Shown: in pieces, positions 35,626 to 46,001 of the stretch
Layout of the letters: each line of letters opens with the position of its first letter
How positions within the stretch are numbered: the stretch's first letter is position 1
Assembly: GCF_003573695.1 (NCBI RefSeq)
Contig: NW_020621936.1
Location: forward strand, 8,556,001 to 8,620,000
DNA: 64,000 nucleotides
Direction of reading: 5' to 3'
Source: Papaver somniferum
Taxonomy: Eukaryota; Streptophyta; Magnoliopsida; Ranunculales; Papaveraceae
Position numbers and translations under genes: made by a program
The notes under the pieces: model-generated
What the model saw: only the letters and a program-made list of their open reading frames with translations
What the model was told of the DNA's origin: nothing
Database searches by the model: none

Positions 35626-36657
35626 CGCAGATTTGGAATGCCATGAGCGCATGGTTCGGCTAGCATGGCTAGGGCCACGGCAAGGTGCGCTTGGCTTGGC
35701 ATGGTGGGGCCAAGGGCTTGGCATGTCGTTGGCAAATGGTGCGGCTAGCATGGCTAGGACCATGGCAATGTGCGGTTGACTTGGCATGGTGGGGCCAAGG
35801 GTTTGGCATGCCGTTGGCACATGGTGTGGCTGGCATGGTTGGCATGTCTCGGCGCGGAGATGTGGCTGGCATGGTTTGCGATTGGCACAGTGGTCCGGCT
35901 GGCATGGTTGGTATGCATTGGCGCGGTAGAATGAGAATTAGGGTTTAGGTGATGTTAGTCAATGTTAAGGGTTCTGCCGTGGAACATGACCCGTGTAGAA
36001 AAAAGGTACCCCGGTAATTCTTACGTAAGCGTGCTGATTGATTCAATAAATGTATTAATGGTCATAGTGACGTCATGTCGGATGTACAGTTTCACGATTT
36101 TAACCATAAGCTAAAAACCACCATCAACACTTGGATTAGTGGGAGACTGATTGGGGTTAAACTATAGTCCAGTCTGAAGTTAGCTTGGAGTAGGCTAGTG
36201 TCTGTAGCGGCTTAATACAGTGTGTATTCAATCTGGACTAGGTCCCGGGGTTTTATGCATTTGCGGTTTCCTCGTTAACAAAATTTCTGGTGTCTGTGTT
36301 TTTTTTCAATTTTCGCATTATATTGTTTTATTTTTATAATTGAAATAATACAGGTTGTGCATTTAGATCATCAATTAGATTAATCCAACCTTTGGTTGTT
36401 GATTATCATTGATTGATCTTTGGACATTGGTCTTTGGTACCGTCCAAGTTGTTCCTTGTGTTTGATTAAAGACTCGCTGATTTATATTAGCTTGAGTAAA
36501 TCAAAACAAGAGAGAGATATTAACTCCTTGAGATACTTTTACCTAGATTGAGTCTAACTGTCTAGTTGATTCTCTAGAAAGTGTTCCGGAGTTAGTCCGT
36601 ACATATTGCTAAGCAAAATAGTGGATGGTGTTGTTAGACCACCGCTTTTTCAAGTCT

Positions 36658-37097
36658 ATTTTAAGATTTGTAAGATTCTTTTCGTGTTCTCCTTTATTTT
36701 TTCGTTTCTTTGTCATTTTGTGACAAAAATGGGAGAAATATATGGAGTAAACAAATGACACTGGCATTGATTTTATATTGATTGGTATCGCTAAGGAAAA
36801 GAACATTGGTGTTTGAACGTTTATCTAACGAAAGAGTAAAAACACAGACTAAGGGGGAGTAACATGTCATATAAATTGGTATAACAAAAACGTGCGGATT
36901 GAATATGTACCTATCTTCCTTAGGGGGAGTATTTGCTTTGTTATTATAATGTCAACAACGGCATTTTCAAGGATTGAATGTAAGCAGTTTACTGTGCTGT
37001 TGAATTTGGGAATCAATCGTATGTGTAATGAATTCTTGTAATTTGTTTATCCATATGATGTAAGAGTTTTGTCACTAAAATTGACAAAGGAGGAGAT
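36658..37097 (+). mobile_element. Internal 3' tail of the base copia-like element (right piece)
   Basis: Continues the sequence broken at 531. It contains two AGGGGGAGTA-type purine tracts (about 36852 and 36922) and ends AAAGGAGGAGAT (37086-37097) right before the TGTTAGAGC LTR start. This is the usual polypurine-tract arrangement of plant copia elements on the + strand. No coding sequence. Confidence 0.75.
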
Positions 37098-37354
37098 TGT
37101 TAGAGCATTGCTCGGTTGAACCCATCAAGTGTTGGTATGTCAAGTTTTGTTGTCATATTTTAGTGAATCGAAACTCATGTTAAGAGTCGCTTGATTATGT
37201 ACTAGAGTCAACTTCGTATAAGTTAACTTGAAAGTATTAAGATATGAGACATTACAAGTATTGCGAAGTCTTGAAGATGTGAAGAAGAAGGGAGCTACAA
37301 CGACAATAATCATCCTTCCACTTGAGGTTTATGGTATTTGACTTGAACTGTTTC

Positions 37355-37685
37355 TAATGCAGTTAGGCTAGCAACATAGGGCATAAACTAACAATAGACA
37401 GAAAACTTGAAGAATAGAACGATAGGAAATCAACAAGACGTTGATAAATTGAGTCTAGGGCTAAAAGCCAAATTACTCATTGATAATCTAAAGATTATTT
37501 TCTTAAATCAATAATAAAGTTTGCCTTCTAAGAGACGACCTAATAACCTATTTATACTAGTAAAAAAAACCTAAAGAGAGAAAACCCTAAAATTAACGGA
37601 CAAAAGCGCCCTTTCTTAGGAGATAAACTAGCAAACGTCCTAAACAGAGAAACACTCTAAAGGGTCATATTATGCCCCTGCATCA
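37355..37685 (-). repeat. Left (3') LTR of the 3.8-kb Ty3-like element
   Basis: 331 bp, differing from 40862-41191 at only a handful of positions by eye (for example AGGGCATAAAC versus AGGGATAAAC). That implies a fairly recent insertion. The T-A start shared by both LTRs must predate or have been copied at this insertion. Confidence 0.93.
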
Positions 37686-37707
37686 ACCACCCCAGGTTGA
37701 AAAATTC

Positions 37708-40700
37708 TCAACTCCGATGAGAAGCTTCTAGAACTCTGCATATCTTGGTAGTCATTTCGACCTTCCCACGATCGAAAACAAAGCTAGTTACATCATTAAG
37801 GAACACCACAGCTTCTTCTCCTTGAAGTTTCTTATGCCTTAGATGACCAGTAGCAATATCCATATGCTTCACTTTACTCGCTGCTTTCCCACGATCAAAT
37901 ACGAAACTCAAATCTTCATCTCTCACGCTGAACTTAGTTATGTCAGTACCAAGCATCGATTTCATCACCTCGCTTCCGTATTCAACATATACTATTCTCC
38001 AGTCTGAGCTAATTGTCGCACGCCAAGCAAGCAACCAAATTCTCCTTTGTTTTCCTAGTAATTTCTGACCCAACTGTTTAGTATTTGTTATCTTTATGAA
38101 CTGCAGATTACTCGTGCCAACAGTTGCATTCAGAACAGCCACCCTAATCAGCTTATCACAATATGGCTTATGTTTTGATTTGTCACAATCAAAAACAAAA
38201 GCCATATTTTGCACTCCTTTTAGTTCCCTGTGAATGGTGTAAGGTGTATTTATGTATTTCACACTATCTTTGTCGGTTGTTTCATATAAAATAGATAAGT
38301 GACATAGCTTTTCAGCATCGCTAATCACTAATCGTTCTTTTGCGTTCAATTCTTTTTGAAAAACAACCATAGTTAGGGCTGTAGTCAGAACCATAAGCCA
38401 TAAGGTGATCACAATCTCTAGGATAATACACAACAACCTGGACCATTCTTTCGCATACAACGATGCTGTTGAAATATGCTCTTGCCTTGACTGCATATGG
38501 TTGTAGTTTCCTTCGATCCTAGTCCACAATTCTGTCACCATATTATAAGTTCCTAAGCTTGTCTGCTCCTCCCCTTACTAATTTTAAACAAATGACCATC
38601 CTCCCCATCTTCTGTTTAGACCATCCTCGATCACAAGCCACACTGTTAGTGTTGACAATGGCGTCAACCATGTTGGCAGAGACCACTAATTTCCTCAGCT
38701 CTGATATTCAACACATAGTAACCCCTGGTCCGAGCCAGTCGTTAACCCACAGCAAGCAAGTAATGAATTTCTCCTTTGTTTTTGTTGCACTAATTCATTA
38801 TGCCACTGATTAGAATAATCTGCTGCCTTTGTGCTCTTGCAATTAATCTTACTACTGGTTACGTCCAAATAGTAAGCATAAAAACAACTATCCACATACG
38901 ACATGAACTCCCTATGCACCTCAAAATCCTTCCTAGCTGAAGCGAATTTTTTTTCATTTACTCTTAAGCGCTCCTCGACCATACTGATTGCTGGGAGTGA
39001 TCTCTGAACACTGCTGAAGTACTGGTTGACAAATTGGAAAAGGCTCGAACACCACCTGGTAGAAACCTTATAATTCAGCCTCCTCGTCACCATCTCCCTT
39101 AGCATTATCTCAGTGAACATGGAAGACTTCCTTTTCTTGAGTAAGGCTTCAAATATTGCCACAATACCTTTTGCGACAACGATCATAATTCTTCTTGCTG
39201 TAACTTCATGCACTTTTAAAAGTCCGACGTACCTTTGCCAACCGTAAAACACTTTGGTAGACTGTGCTTTGTCTACAAAGATGTTTATGGTTCGAATGGC
39301 AGTATTCCAGAAAACAGGATACATGATCTGTCCTCCTGTTTCTCGACTTACGCATGCTTCTTTGTTAATAGCAACTATTCTGTCAAATCTTAACAGAACC
39401 AAAACAAGCTTCCTGGCAACCAGAATTGCACACTAGCACATGTACCAGTAAGCTAACATTGCCCAATAGACTGGTTTCTCAAAAAAAAAACGATTACAGA
39501 AGGACTTAGGCTCACAATTCAGAAAAGAGTACATGTCTTTTGATGCCGGATGCTTCTCTAAATAACAGACTCCGTTGCCCGATAATTCTTTGCTGCTAGG
39601 ATGAAAATACTCCTTAGACGAGATACATACACCAAACCAGTGATAAGACTTTACACGGGACCATAAAGAGATGTAAGTCTTCATACTCACAGTGTCTATC
39701 CTATGTGTAAAATGTCCTTGGCTTTCCATAGTTTGAAAAACAGCTCCGCTAGCCAAATTTGCTACTGTTAAGCAACCTCCATATGTTGAACCGTCTTCCT
39801 TACTTGGTAACACTAGCTCCAACACAGTCACAGATGGTCGGATTTCATATTCAATTTCAGATGTTAGATCCAACTCTTCGATGTAAATAACAAAATCAGG
39901 ATATGTTGTGCACATGATGCTGCCCAGATTCCATGATATCTGCTCATCCATAGCTCGTCTTCCGGTGTTAAAGAGAATTCGCCCATGAATTCTACTCGTA
40001 TAATTTTCTGCACAAGCTTCCTTCTGACTCAACTTTTTCTTATACAAGTCTGAACTCAACATAGTAGTTTCTGCCACACATGGAACTTGAGTTTCATTAT
40101 CATAACATAGTATTGGGATACTTACAATGTTTGGTAATTCTTCCATCATCATACTCCTCCCCTTGTTAGAGAAATTCGTCCACGAATTTTACTGCGATAA
40201 TTCTCTTCACATGTTTTGTTACGAGAAACCATTCCCTCTTGCTCATAAACAGCTGATCTCAAATTAAGATTTTCTACTGGATATGTAGCTTGATTCTTGT
40301 AAACTGAATAAGTTTGGTTGACCGGAATACTTACAATGCTTGTGTCTTTGTCGATAAGAGTATCAACAGGACCTGTTGTAAGCAAAACTTGATCTTCATC
40401 ATCCGGATAGGTATCGTAAACTGGTGGTAAGTCCCAGTCAACAACAACTTTATCTTCTTCACTCTCATACAATGAGAATGTTCTTTCCTCACGAACAACA
40501 AGAAGTTCGTCTTCACTCTCACACAAAGAGAATGGTGTTGCCTCACAAATAACAGGTCTATGAAAAAATTGTCATCGACTACTGTGTCTTCATGTTGATA
40601 TACTTTAGAAACACCTTCCGGTGAATCTAAAGGTTTGCGTCGGCCTTCCGGTATCTCCATAAGGGCTTCTGCACGTCTCTGTCGCTCTAGCCTTTCCAAC

Positions 40701-40819
40701 CGTTGCAGCAAGTTCTCCAACTTGGTTTTCTGCTCCAACCTTTCTAACTGTTGAAACTAGAGTTCTGCTTGATAAGTTTTAGTACCTCTTCCACCACCAC
40801 CTCTAACTCTTCCTGCCAT
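37708..40819 (-). pseudogene. Unrecognised protein of the 3.8-kb element, gag-like N-terminus, broken
   Basis: The chain begins with ATG at 40819-40817 (MAGRVRGGGGRGTKTYQAEL), then an in-frame stop (40757-40759), then a coiled-coil segment and LMEIPEGRRKPLDSPEG, as at the start of some plant gypsy gag proteins. Further minus-strand frames follow: 40526-40149, 40152-39433 (239 aa), 39402-38695 (235 aa) and 38541-37708 (277 aa). A roughly 60-residue module occurs twice (IVSIP ... ENYxSxIxGRI, at about 40340-40160 and 40130-39960). The last frame has three FVFD motifs (FVFDCDK, FVFDRGK, FVFDRGK) and one predicted membrane helix. No RT, RNase H or integrase is present. Function unknown; the length of open frame suggests it was translated until recently. 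Confidence 0.55.
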
Positions 40820-40861
40820 TATAGCTAGCTAGGGTTTGTGGGTTTTGTTTCTAGCGCCAAT

Positions 40862-41191
40862 TAATGCAGTTAGGCTAGCAACATAGGGATAAACTAACAA
40901 TAGACAGAAAACTTGAAGAATAGAACGATATGAAATCAACAAGACGTTGATAAATTGAGTTTAGGGCTAAAAGCCAAATTACTCATTGATAATCTAAAGA
41001 TTATTTTCTTAAATCAATAATAAAGTCTTCCTTCTAAGAGACGGCCTAAGAACCTATTTATACTAGTAAAGAAAACCTAAAGAGAGAAAACCCTAAAACT
41101 AACGGACAAAAGCGCTCTTTCATAGGAGATAAACTAGCAAACGTCCTAAATAGAGAAACACTCTGAAGGGTCATATTATGCCCCTGCATCA
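40862..41191 (-). repeat. Right (5') LTR of the 3.8-kb Ty3-like element
   Basis: 330 bp, partner of 37355-37685. The primer-site sequence abuts its inner edge at 40861, and the TSD GTTTC follows at 41192. Confidence 0.93.
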
Positions 41192-41689
41192 GTTTCATTC
41201 CTAAAGTATCTTTCAAGTCGTGCATATTAAAAACAAAACTTCAAAGCATATTTGAACTCTAGATAGACATAGTATTAAGGAATACAATACGAGGTTTATT
41301 GCTTAACCATTAAACTTTGTAGATAAGACATCGCCATAATCATTTGAATGATGTTGTGATTATGTATGGGTATGAGGTGAGGATTTCATCCTAGGAAACA
41401 ATATTTTACGTGTGTTTTAAGGAAGTAAGTTCATAAACTTGTTTGTGAACCGAAAAGGAAATTGACAAGTGTTATTGGTTTTGTTATTCATTGCATATCT
41501 TATGAACAACCAATATGTGTGATTGAGTATAACCGATCACAACTTGTTCGTGTTCTTGGTAGAACTATTCACAAAGGCATGACTTATGTATTGGTATGAT
41601 TTTTATTAGTGAAACCGATCTTAAGTAATCACTTGAGATGGTATGATCGGGTTTGTGATTTTATGTCTAACCAAATATGGTAAAGGGGA

Positions 41690-41890
41690 ATCGATCCTAG
41701 TAAGAGGTGCAATACATCACAAAGGATAACCGATCCTTGTGTAGGGTGCAACAAGGTTTATAGCAGAAAGGGGAACCGATCCTATGAACATGTGCAACAC
41801 GTTTTTAGGCAAAGGGGAACTGATCCTATGGACATGTGCACAACATATAAGTTAGATACCATATATATGTGGGGAACCGATCCTAGTACC
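41690..41890. repeat. Short interspersed GGGGAACCGATCCTA repeat in copia LTR
   Basis: At least five copies of a GGGGAAC(C/T)GATCCTA-like phrase, each followed at a distance by a GTGCAACA-type phrase. The same motif is tightly tandem in the related LTR at 63516-63660. Confidence 0.75.
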
Positions 41891-43776
41891 TAGTTAACCG
41901 AATTTTGGAAAGCTAGTGTGACTATGTACAGTAATCACATGGAAGGTAGAACCGAAACTTATTTTTGGTAGAACCGTTAAACCCATGATTGTGATTGAAT
42001 GTTTGTTTGATGAATCGCATAGTTATTGAAAGTTAGATGAACTAATTCTAAACTTGTTTGGAAGTGTAGCAAATCGGTTTCATGGTTGTAAGTGTGAAAG
42101 AGAACTTACAAAGTAAGGATGTCGACATACTTTGAACACGTGTTGTGAATATTTATTTCTTTAATTGTTCAAAGTTATTCCTTAATAGCTAAGGGAAGAG
42201 AATCCCAGGATCGAAACATAAGTAAGTTAAGAATATTTTAATTAAGGTTACTAATTTCATTTTGTAAGGAAATATAAGAATTAGTAATGTGCATTTACTA
42301 ATTATATTTTCCGAGAGATTTCGATCATTATTTTTGGACAGAGCATTTCCAGGAATTATGAAAACCGAATTTGTGCTTTAATAAATATCTTGAGAATATT
42401 TTTGGTTTTGGAAATTCCTTGGTGTCCAAACTTCCTTGTCTATAAATACTTGAAGTTTGCCTTTCTAGTAAACTAATCCTTCGTAACAACAGACTTTCTC
42501 TTTTGTTGTTGTTACTGGTGTAACCGCCTATTCGGAGAGGAGGGTAACCTAATTAGACGAAATCTCTTACGGCCGCTCAGTTTAAAGTCTTCTTTGGGAT
42601 TGAGAAGCTCTAGCGTGTACCGTTGGTGTGAAACTAGATAATTGCGGTTTATCTTTTGTTTTCGATTGATTTGATTGACTAACGGTGGTTGAAATCTGAT
42701 TGCACCAAGTTTGTTTATGCTTGAGAATCTTCTCTTCTGATATAAGATTCACTCAAACTAGTTCAGAGTTTCGACATGGATCTTTAGACTGTTATTAGTT
42801 CTAAAGACGATCTTGTGATAATCCATTGTTAACAGACTCCGTTCTATGCGTGATTGATTACAAGAGATTCAAGTGATTGTGTGCATGTTTTTATTGAAGA
42901 TTTAAGAAGATTTAAAGACAAATAAGATATTGAAGATCTGACTTGGGTTTATAATCTTTGGTGTACACAATACTTGTTTTGGTAAAAGAGGATCCAATTA
43001 ATAATCGGTTTATCCTTATGGTAGATTGGATTGATTAATTAAGTAGATCGGCATCAACACAATTCTTTGGATTAAGAGTGTTGCTGGCTTAATCTTAAAC
43101 GATTACTTCCGTAATTAAATATAAGATAGATCTAAGGACCTGACAAAGGAGTTTATGTTAAGATAAACGGAAGAGCCTTTGTCCGACTCATATCACTTGG
43201 TTGAAGAGAGTTGATACTAAACAGATTTGTTGTTCCTTTACTGTTTGGAATACGAACCAAAGAAATTGTTCCAAGTACGTGACTTATTTATAAGTTGGAG
43301 GCGTGGGAATACAGACAGAACTAGGTGAACTATAGGTTTAGTTGCTTGGTCTCAACTATACGAAGTTAGGTGTAATTTTGTGCAGCGGCTTAATCCTGAG
43401 AGTATTCAATTCTGGACAAGGTCCCGGGGTTTTTCTGCATTTTCGGTTTCCTCGTTAACAAAATCTTGCTGTGTCATTTACTTTATATTTCCGCATTATG
43501 ATTGTTTTATTATAATTAAAGTAAATTACACAAACGTTAATTCCTATTTACTTGATAAGCAATCCTATTGTGTTTGGTTAAGTCCGAACCTTTGTATCAA
43601 GTAAACATACTTTGTTGTTGTATTGTCTCGATCTCGTATCCATAGACGATCACAGGAAGTGTGAACCGATTAGTTGTATTGTCTCGACTCAGTCATAGAC
43701 AATCACTTTCAGAGAAATGACTTATAGGTAGGAAAAGTTTTAGCTTGAGGTATATTTGGGTACCCTCTCCTTTTCA

Positions 43777-44033
43777 TCTTCATCATCCGGAAGGCCGAAC
43801 AAAATTCTTCTCAAATCTCCCTGCATAATGTACCTAATACGATGAAAACAAAAATCTTTTATAAATCAACCATAAAATTAAGACATTGCATAAAAAAAAG
43901 CACTTAAACCACTCCATTAAATAAAAAACACTTAAAACACGCTATAAAAAAAAAGAAATAACACTCCATAAAAAAGAAATGACACTTCATATGTTTTCAC
44001 AAACACTACAAGTACTTTTTCATAAACACTACA
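43777..44033. other. Gap without visible genes
   Basis: A/T-rich sequence between the end of the copia LTR and the last readable part of the mobile-domain gene. It has AAACACTTAAA-type imperfect repeats (43900-43990). I see no gene. Confidence 0.6.
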
Positions 44034-46001
44034 TCAATTGAAAGAAATCACTGGGTGGTTGGGTGAATTGGGTATCATAAACAACATTAGGAACGCTTTC
44101 ATCCATGAATGCATCGGTAAATTCATTGCTTTGGTGATGTTGTTGTGGATGTTGTGATGTAGTAGCTCCATCTTCACACCTAGGAGTGTAAAATTATTGA
44201 CATGTAGGCCATTGTAAATATGTACCACCCAATGTGAGATATTTTGGATTATTTGGTTGTTGGGAAAATACAAATGGAATTGAAGAAGAAGAAGAAGATC
44301 TGCCAGTTGAGGAACATGAAGTTGTAGCTCGAGGCAGTGTCTCACTTCATACGACCTGACGAGCTCCAAGCTCGAATGAACATTGTTGTTCTATAAACCT
44401 ATATCAATCCTCCTACAAGTATAAAGTAGAGAGATTTAGTTAAATATTCAAGAAACCTAAAATGAAAATGCAAACAAATGTAAATGTACTTACCAATGTC
44501 AAACCCATCTGGGAAAAGTTATATATACAACGAACCCTTGGAACTGGTATTGGCCGTTCTATGCCGAATTCATTGGAAAATGTAAAGTAAAATTTATCTC
44601 TGGCGGCTGTGCAAGGGGCTCATTTTGTGTGCCATAAGTATAGTTTTGTGACGTCATGTTAGGAGGCGGATGATTAGGAAACAAATGACGAGGAACAGAT
44701 GTGCTACTCAATGTTATCTCATCGACGTTCTGTGCATGATATGACTTAGTGATATAAGGTCCAACACTCTTCTTCTTACACCAACTGTTATATTGATCCT
44801 CAGTGACTGCATAATAGTAGGTGCCTACATCTAAAGTCCCTCTGTCCACAGCTGATTGCAAATTTGGAGGAGTTGCTGGGACTACAATCTCACCTTCTAT
44901 CTGCCTCTGGAATCTCTCAGCCGAGTAACAACGAACTCTTGTGTTTGTTTTTTCCAGGTCAAAAAACAACTCCCCTTCTGGATAACTGTAGTGTGTAGTC
45001 ATAATGTTCTCCCCCATAAAACTCACTATCTACCCATGGTTTCCAAATACATGATGCACTTGTTCTAGTGTCAATATGTTCTCTTGCGCTGGAGACTGAG
45101 TGTTTCCTCGTATCCTTTTGGCCTCTTCCCTGTCCTCTCTTTCTTGATATAATGTTAGCCTTCTTGAAAAGACAAATCTTTAGGAAAACATCCCGGTGTC
45201 TGACAAAGTAAGGGTTGCATGTTACGGAAGTAATAATAGTACCAATACTCAAGTACCATAACCATGCCAGATAAATCCTTACTTTTGGTTGACCATTTCT
45301 CAAGAAATTTATAGGTATTACCTAACAAAGCTATACCCCAATCATATTCCCCAACTCTATCTAAATCATTCAACAATAGAACCCAATGTTTATCTACTCT
45401 TCCACTAGAATCCGCAAGAAAAAAAATGACCAAAACACCAAAGAAATAATGCTTGTGTCAATGTCTCTGCACATCCAATATTGTCCAGTTTTTCTCTACT
45501 TTTAATGTAATTTTTCAAGGTAAACAAGGATATTGAATTAGTCTTAGAGTTCCATACACTATGATTATTGACATCAAAAAAAATATAAATCATCCGTAGC
45601 GGGATATTTAAGATCACTACCCAACGGCGGCATAGCTACTGGTCGTTTACTAGGGTCACCAGTGGGAATTCCCGTTAACATGTACTAATCTAAAGGAAAG
45701 ATGCCAATTTCAAACTCCATCAAATGAAAGCTCTTGGTTTTTCTCCACCATCTCTCAACTATGATTTCAACTAAGCCTCTATCTTCATTGGCGAAATCAA
45801 ACTAAAAAAAGAAGAAAACCCACAATTATCACAATATCGTTGTGCTGGCGGATTATCTTTCACTACAATTTTATAAAACCCTTCAACCTCTTTCAAGATA
45901 CTTCTAAAATTTACATCCCGAGGATCACTCATAACATCTTGATATACATGTCTATCAATATTCTTTGTTTTTCCATCACAAATAATCAAATTAAACCCCA
46001 A
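44034..46001 (-). pseudogene. Plant mobile domain (MAIN-like) protein gene, broken
   Basis: The minus strand carries the plant mobile domain in several frames. From 46001 the first frame ends in KIVVKDNPPAQRYCDNCGF. After a frameshift near 45800 comes GLVEIIVERWWRKTKSFHLM and an in-frame stop, then MLTGIPTGDPSKRPVA. Next are VWNSKTNSISLFTLKNYI (45560-45500) and LLNDLDRVGEYDWGIALLGN (45380-45310), the WG-containing core motif of this family. The C-terminal part (45026-44559, 155 aa) is clean but of unknown role. A Gln/Pro-rich tail runs to about 44034. Such proteins are related to transposon-borne PMD proteins and to host silencing factors MAIN/MAIL1. Multiple frameshifts and stops argue for a pseudogene, although unseen introns could explain some breaks. 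Confidence 0.7.

Larger units (their letters stand above)
2459..36129 (-). mobile_element. Non-autonomous Ty3-type LTR element hosting three other elements
   Basis: The LTRs begin TGTTTGAG (2459 and 30117) and end ACCACCATCAACA (12055 and 36129). A perfect TSD CTTGG lies at 2454-2458 and 36130-36134. Read on the minus strand, the base pairs next to the right LTR start TGGCGACCACAG (about 30103-30114), which resembles a tRNA-Arg primer site as used by Tat/Ogre-like elements. A G-rich tract sits inside the left LTR (12056-12072). Both indicate minus orientation. After the three nested elements are removed, the body is about 9.35 kb with about 4.4 kb of interior. I see no gag, protease, RT, RNase H or integrase in it, so it must be mobilised by another element. 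The lineage call is an inference. Confidence 0.8.
30117..36129 (-). repeat. Right (5') LTR of the large Ty3 element, split by insertion
   Basis: About 2240 bp net of the element at 31227-34995 and one TSD copy. It carries five copies of the roughly 190-bp unit, two of which lie before and three after the insertion, two copies of the 86-bp unit and only two of the 69-bp unit. It is about 480 bp shorter than its partner, mainly because of the 69-bp array. Confidence 0.85.
532..36652 (+). mobile_element. Solo copia-like LTR (about 2.45 kb net), interrupted
   Basis: The LTR starts TGTTAGAGCATTGCTCGG, the same start seen at 37098 and 62793. It ends at ...CGCTTTTTCA (36652). A perfect 5-bp duplication AGTCT flanks it at 527-531 and 36653-36657. 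Removing the 33.7-kb Ty3 element at 2459-36129 and its TSD leaves about 2445 bp. No primer site or internal domain follows, so this is a solo LTR made by LTR-LTR recombination. The last stretch before the end (36190-36300, GGTCCCGGGG region) closely matches 43383-43470 in the base copia LTR, which supports the same superfamily. Sirevirus-type is likely but unproven. Confidence 0.85.
37355..41191 (-). mobile_element. Non-autonomous Ty3-like element with unknown ORFs, 3.8 kb
   Basis: Short LTRs 37355-37685 (331 bp) and 40862-41191 (330 bp) start TAATGCAG and end CTGCATCA, so the usual TG start is TA in both copies. The TSD is GTTTC (37350-37354 and 41192-41196). On the minus strand the primer-site position reads TTGGCGCTAGAAAC (about 40847-40860); I cannot name the tRNA. 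A GGGGTGGT purine tract follows the left LTR (37686-37695). The 3.2-kb interior has a gag-like N-terminus and then long open frames with no polymerase. Confidence 0.9.
37098..43776 (+). mobile_element. 3' LTR of the base copia-like element, interrupted
   Basis: Starts TGTTAGAGCATTGCTCGG directly after a polypurine tract and ends ...CTCTCCTTTTCA at 43776. Net length is about 2.84 kb after removing 37355-41196. It aligns with the LTR at 62793-64000 (same order of phrases such as GGTTTATTGCTTAACC and ACTTTGAACACGTG). It includes a GGGGAACCGATCCTA short-repeat zone (41690-41890). The 5' LTR is outside the window, so the TSD cannot be checked. Confidence 0.8.

Noticed and set aside
36200..36660. 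Possible start of a second copia element after 36300.
   Set aside because: The matching AGTCT duplication at 527-531 and 36653-36657 shows the segment is the end of the solo LTR.
44034..44369. 111-codon minus-strand frame.
   Set aside because: The family-like Gln/Pro-rich tail of the PMD gene reads in another frame here, so this open frame is a shadow.
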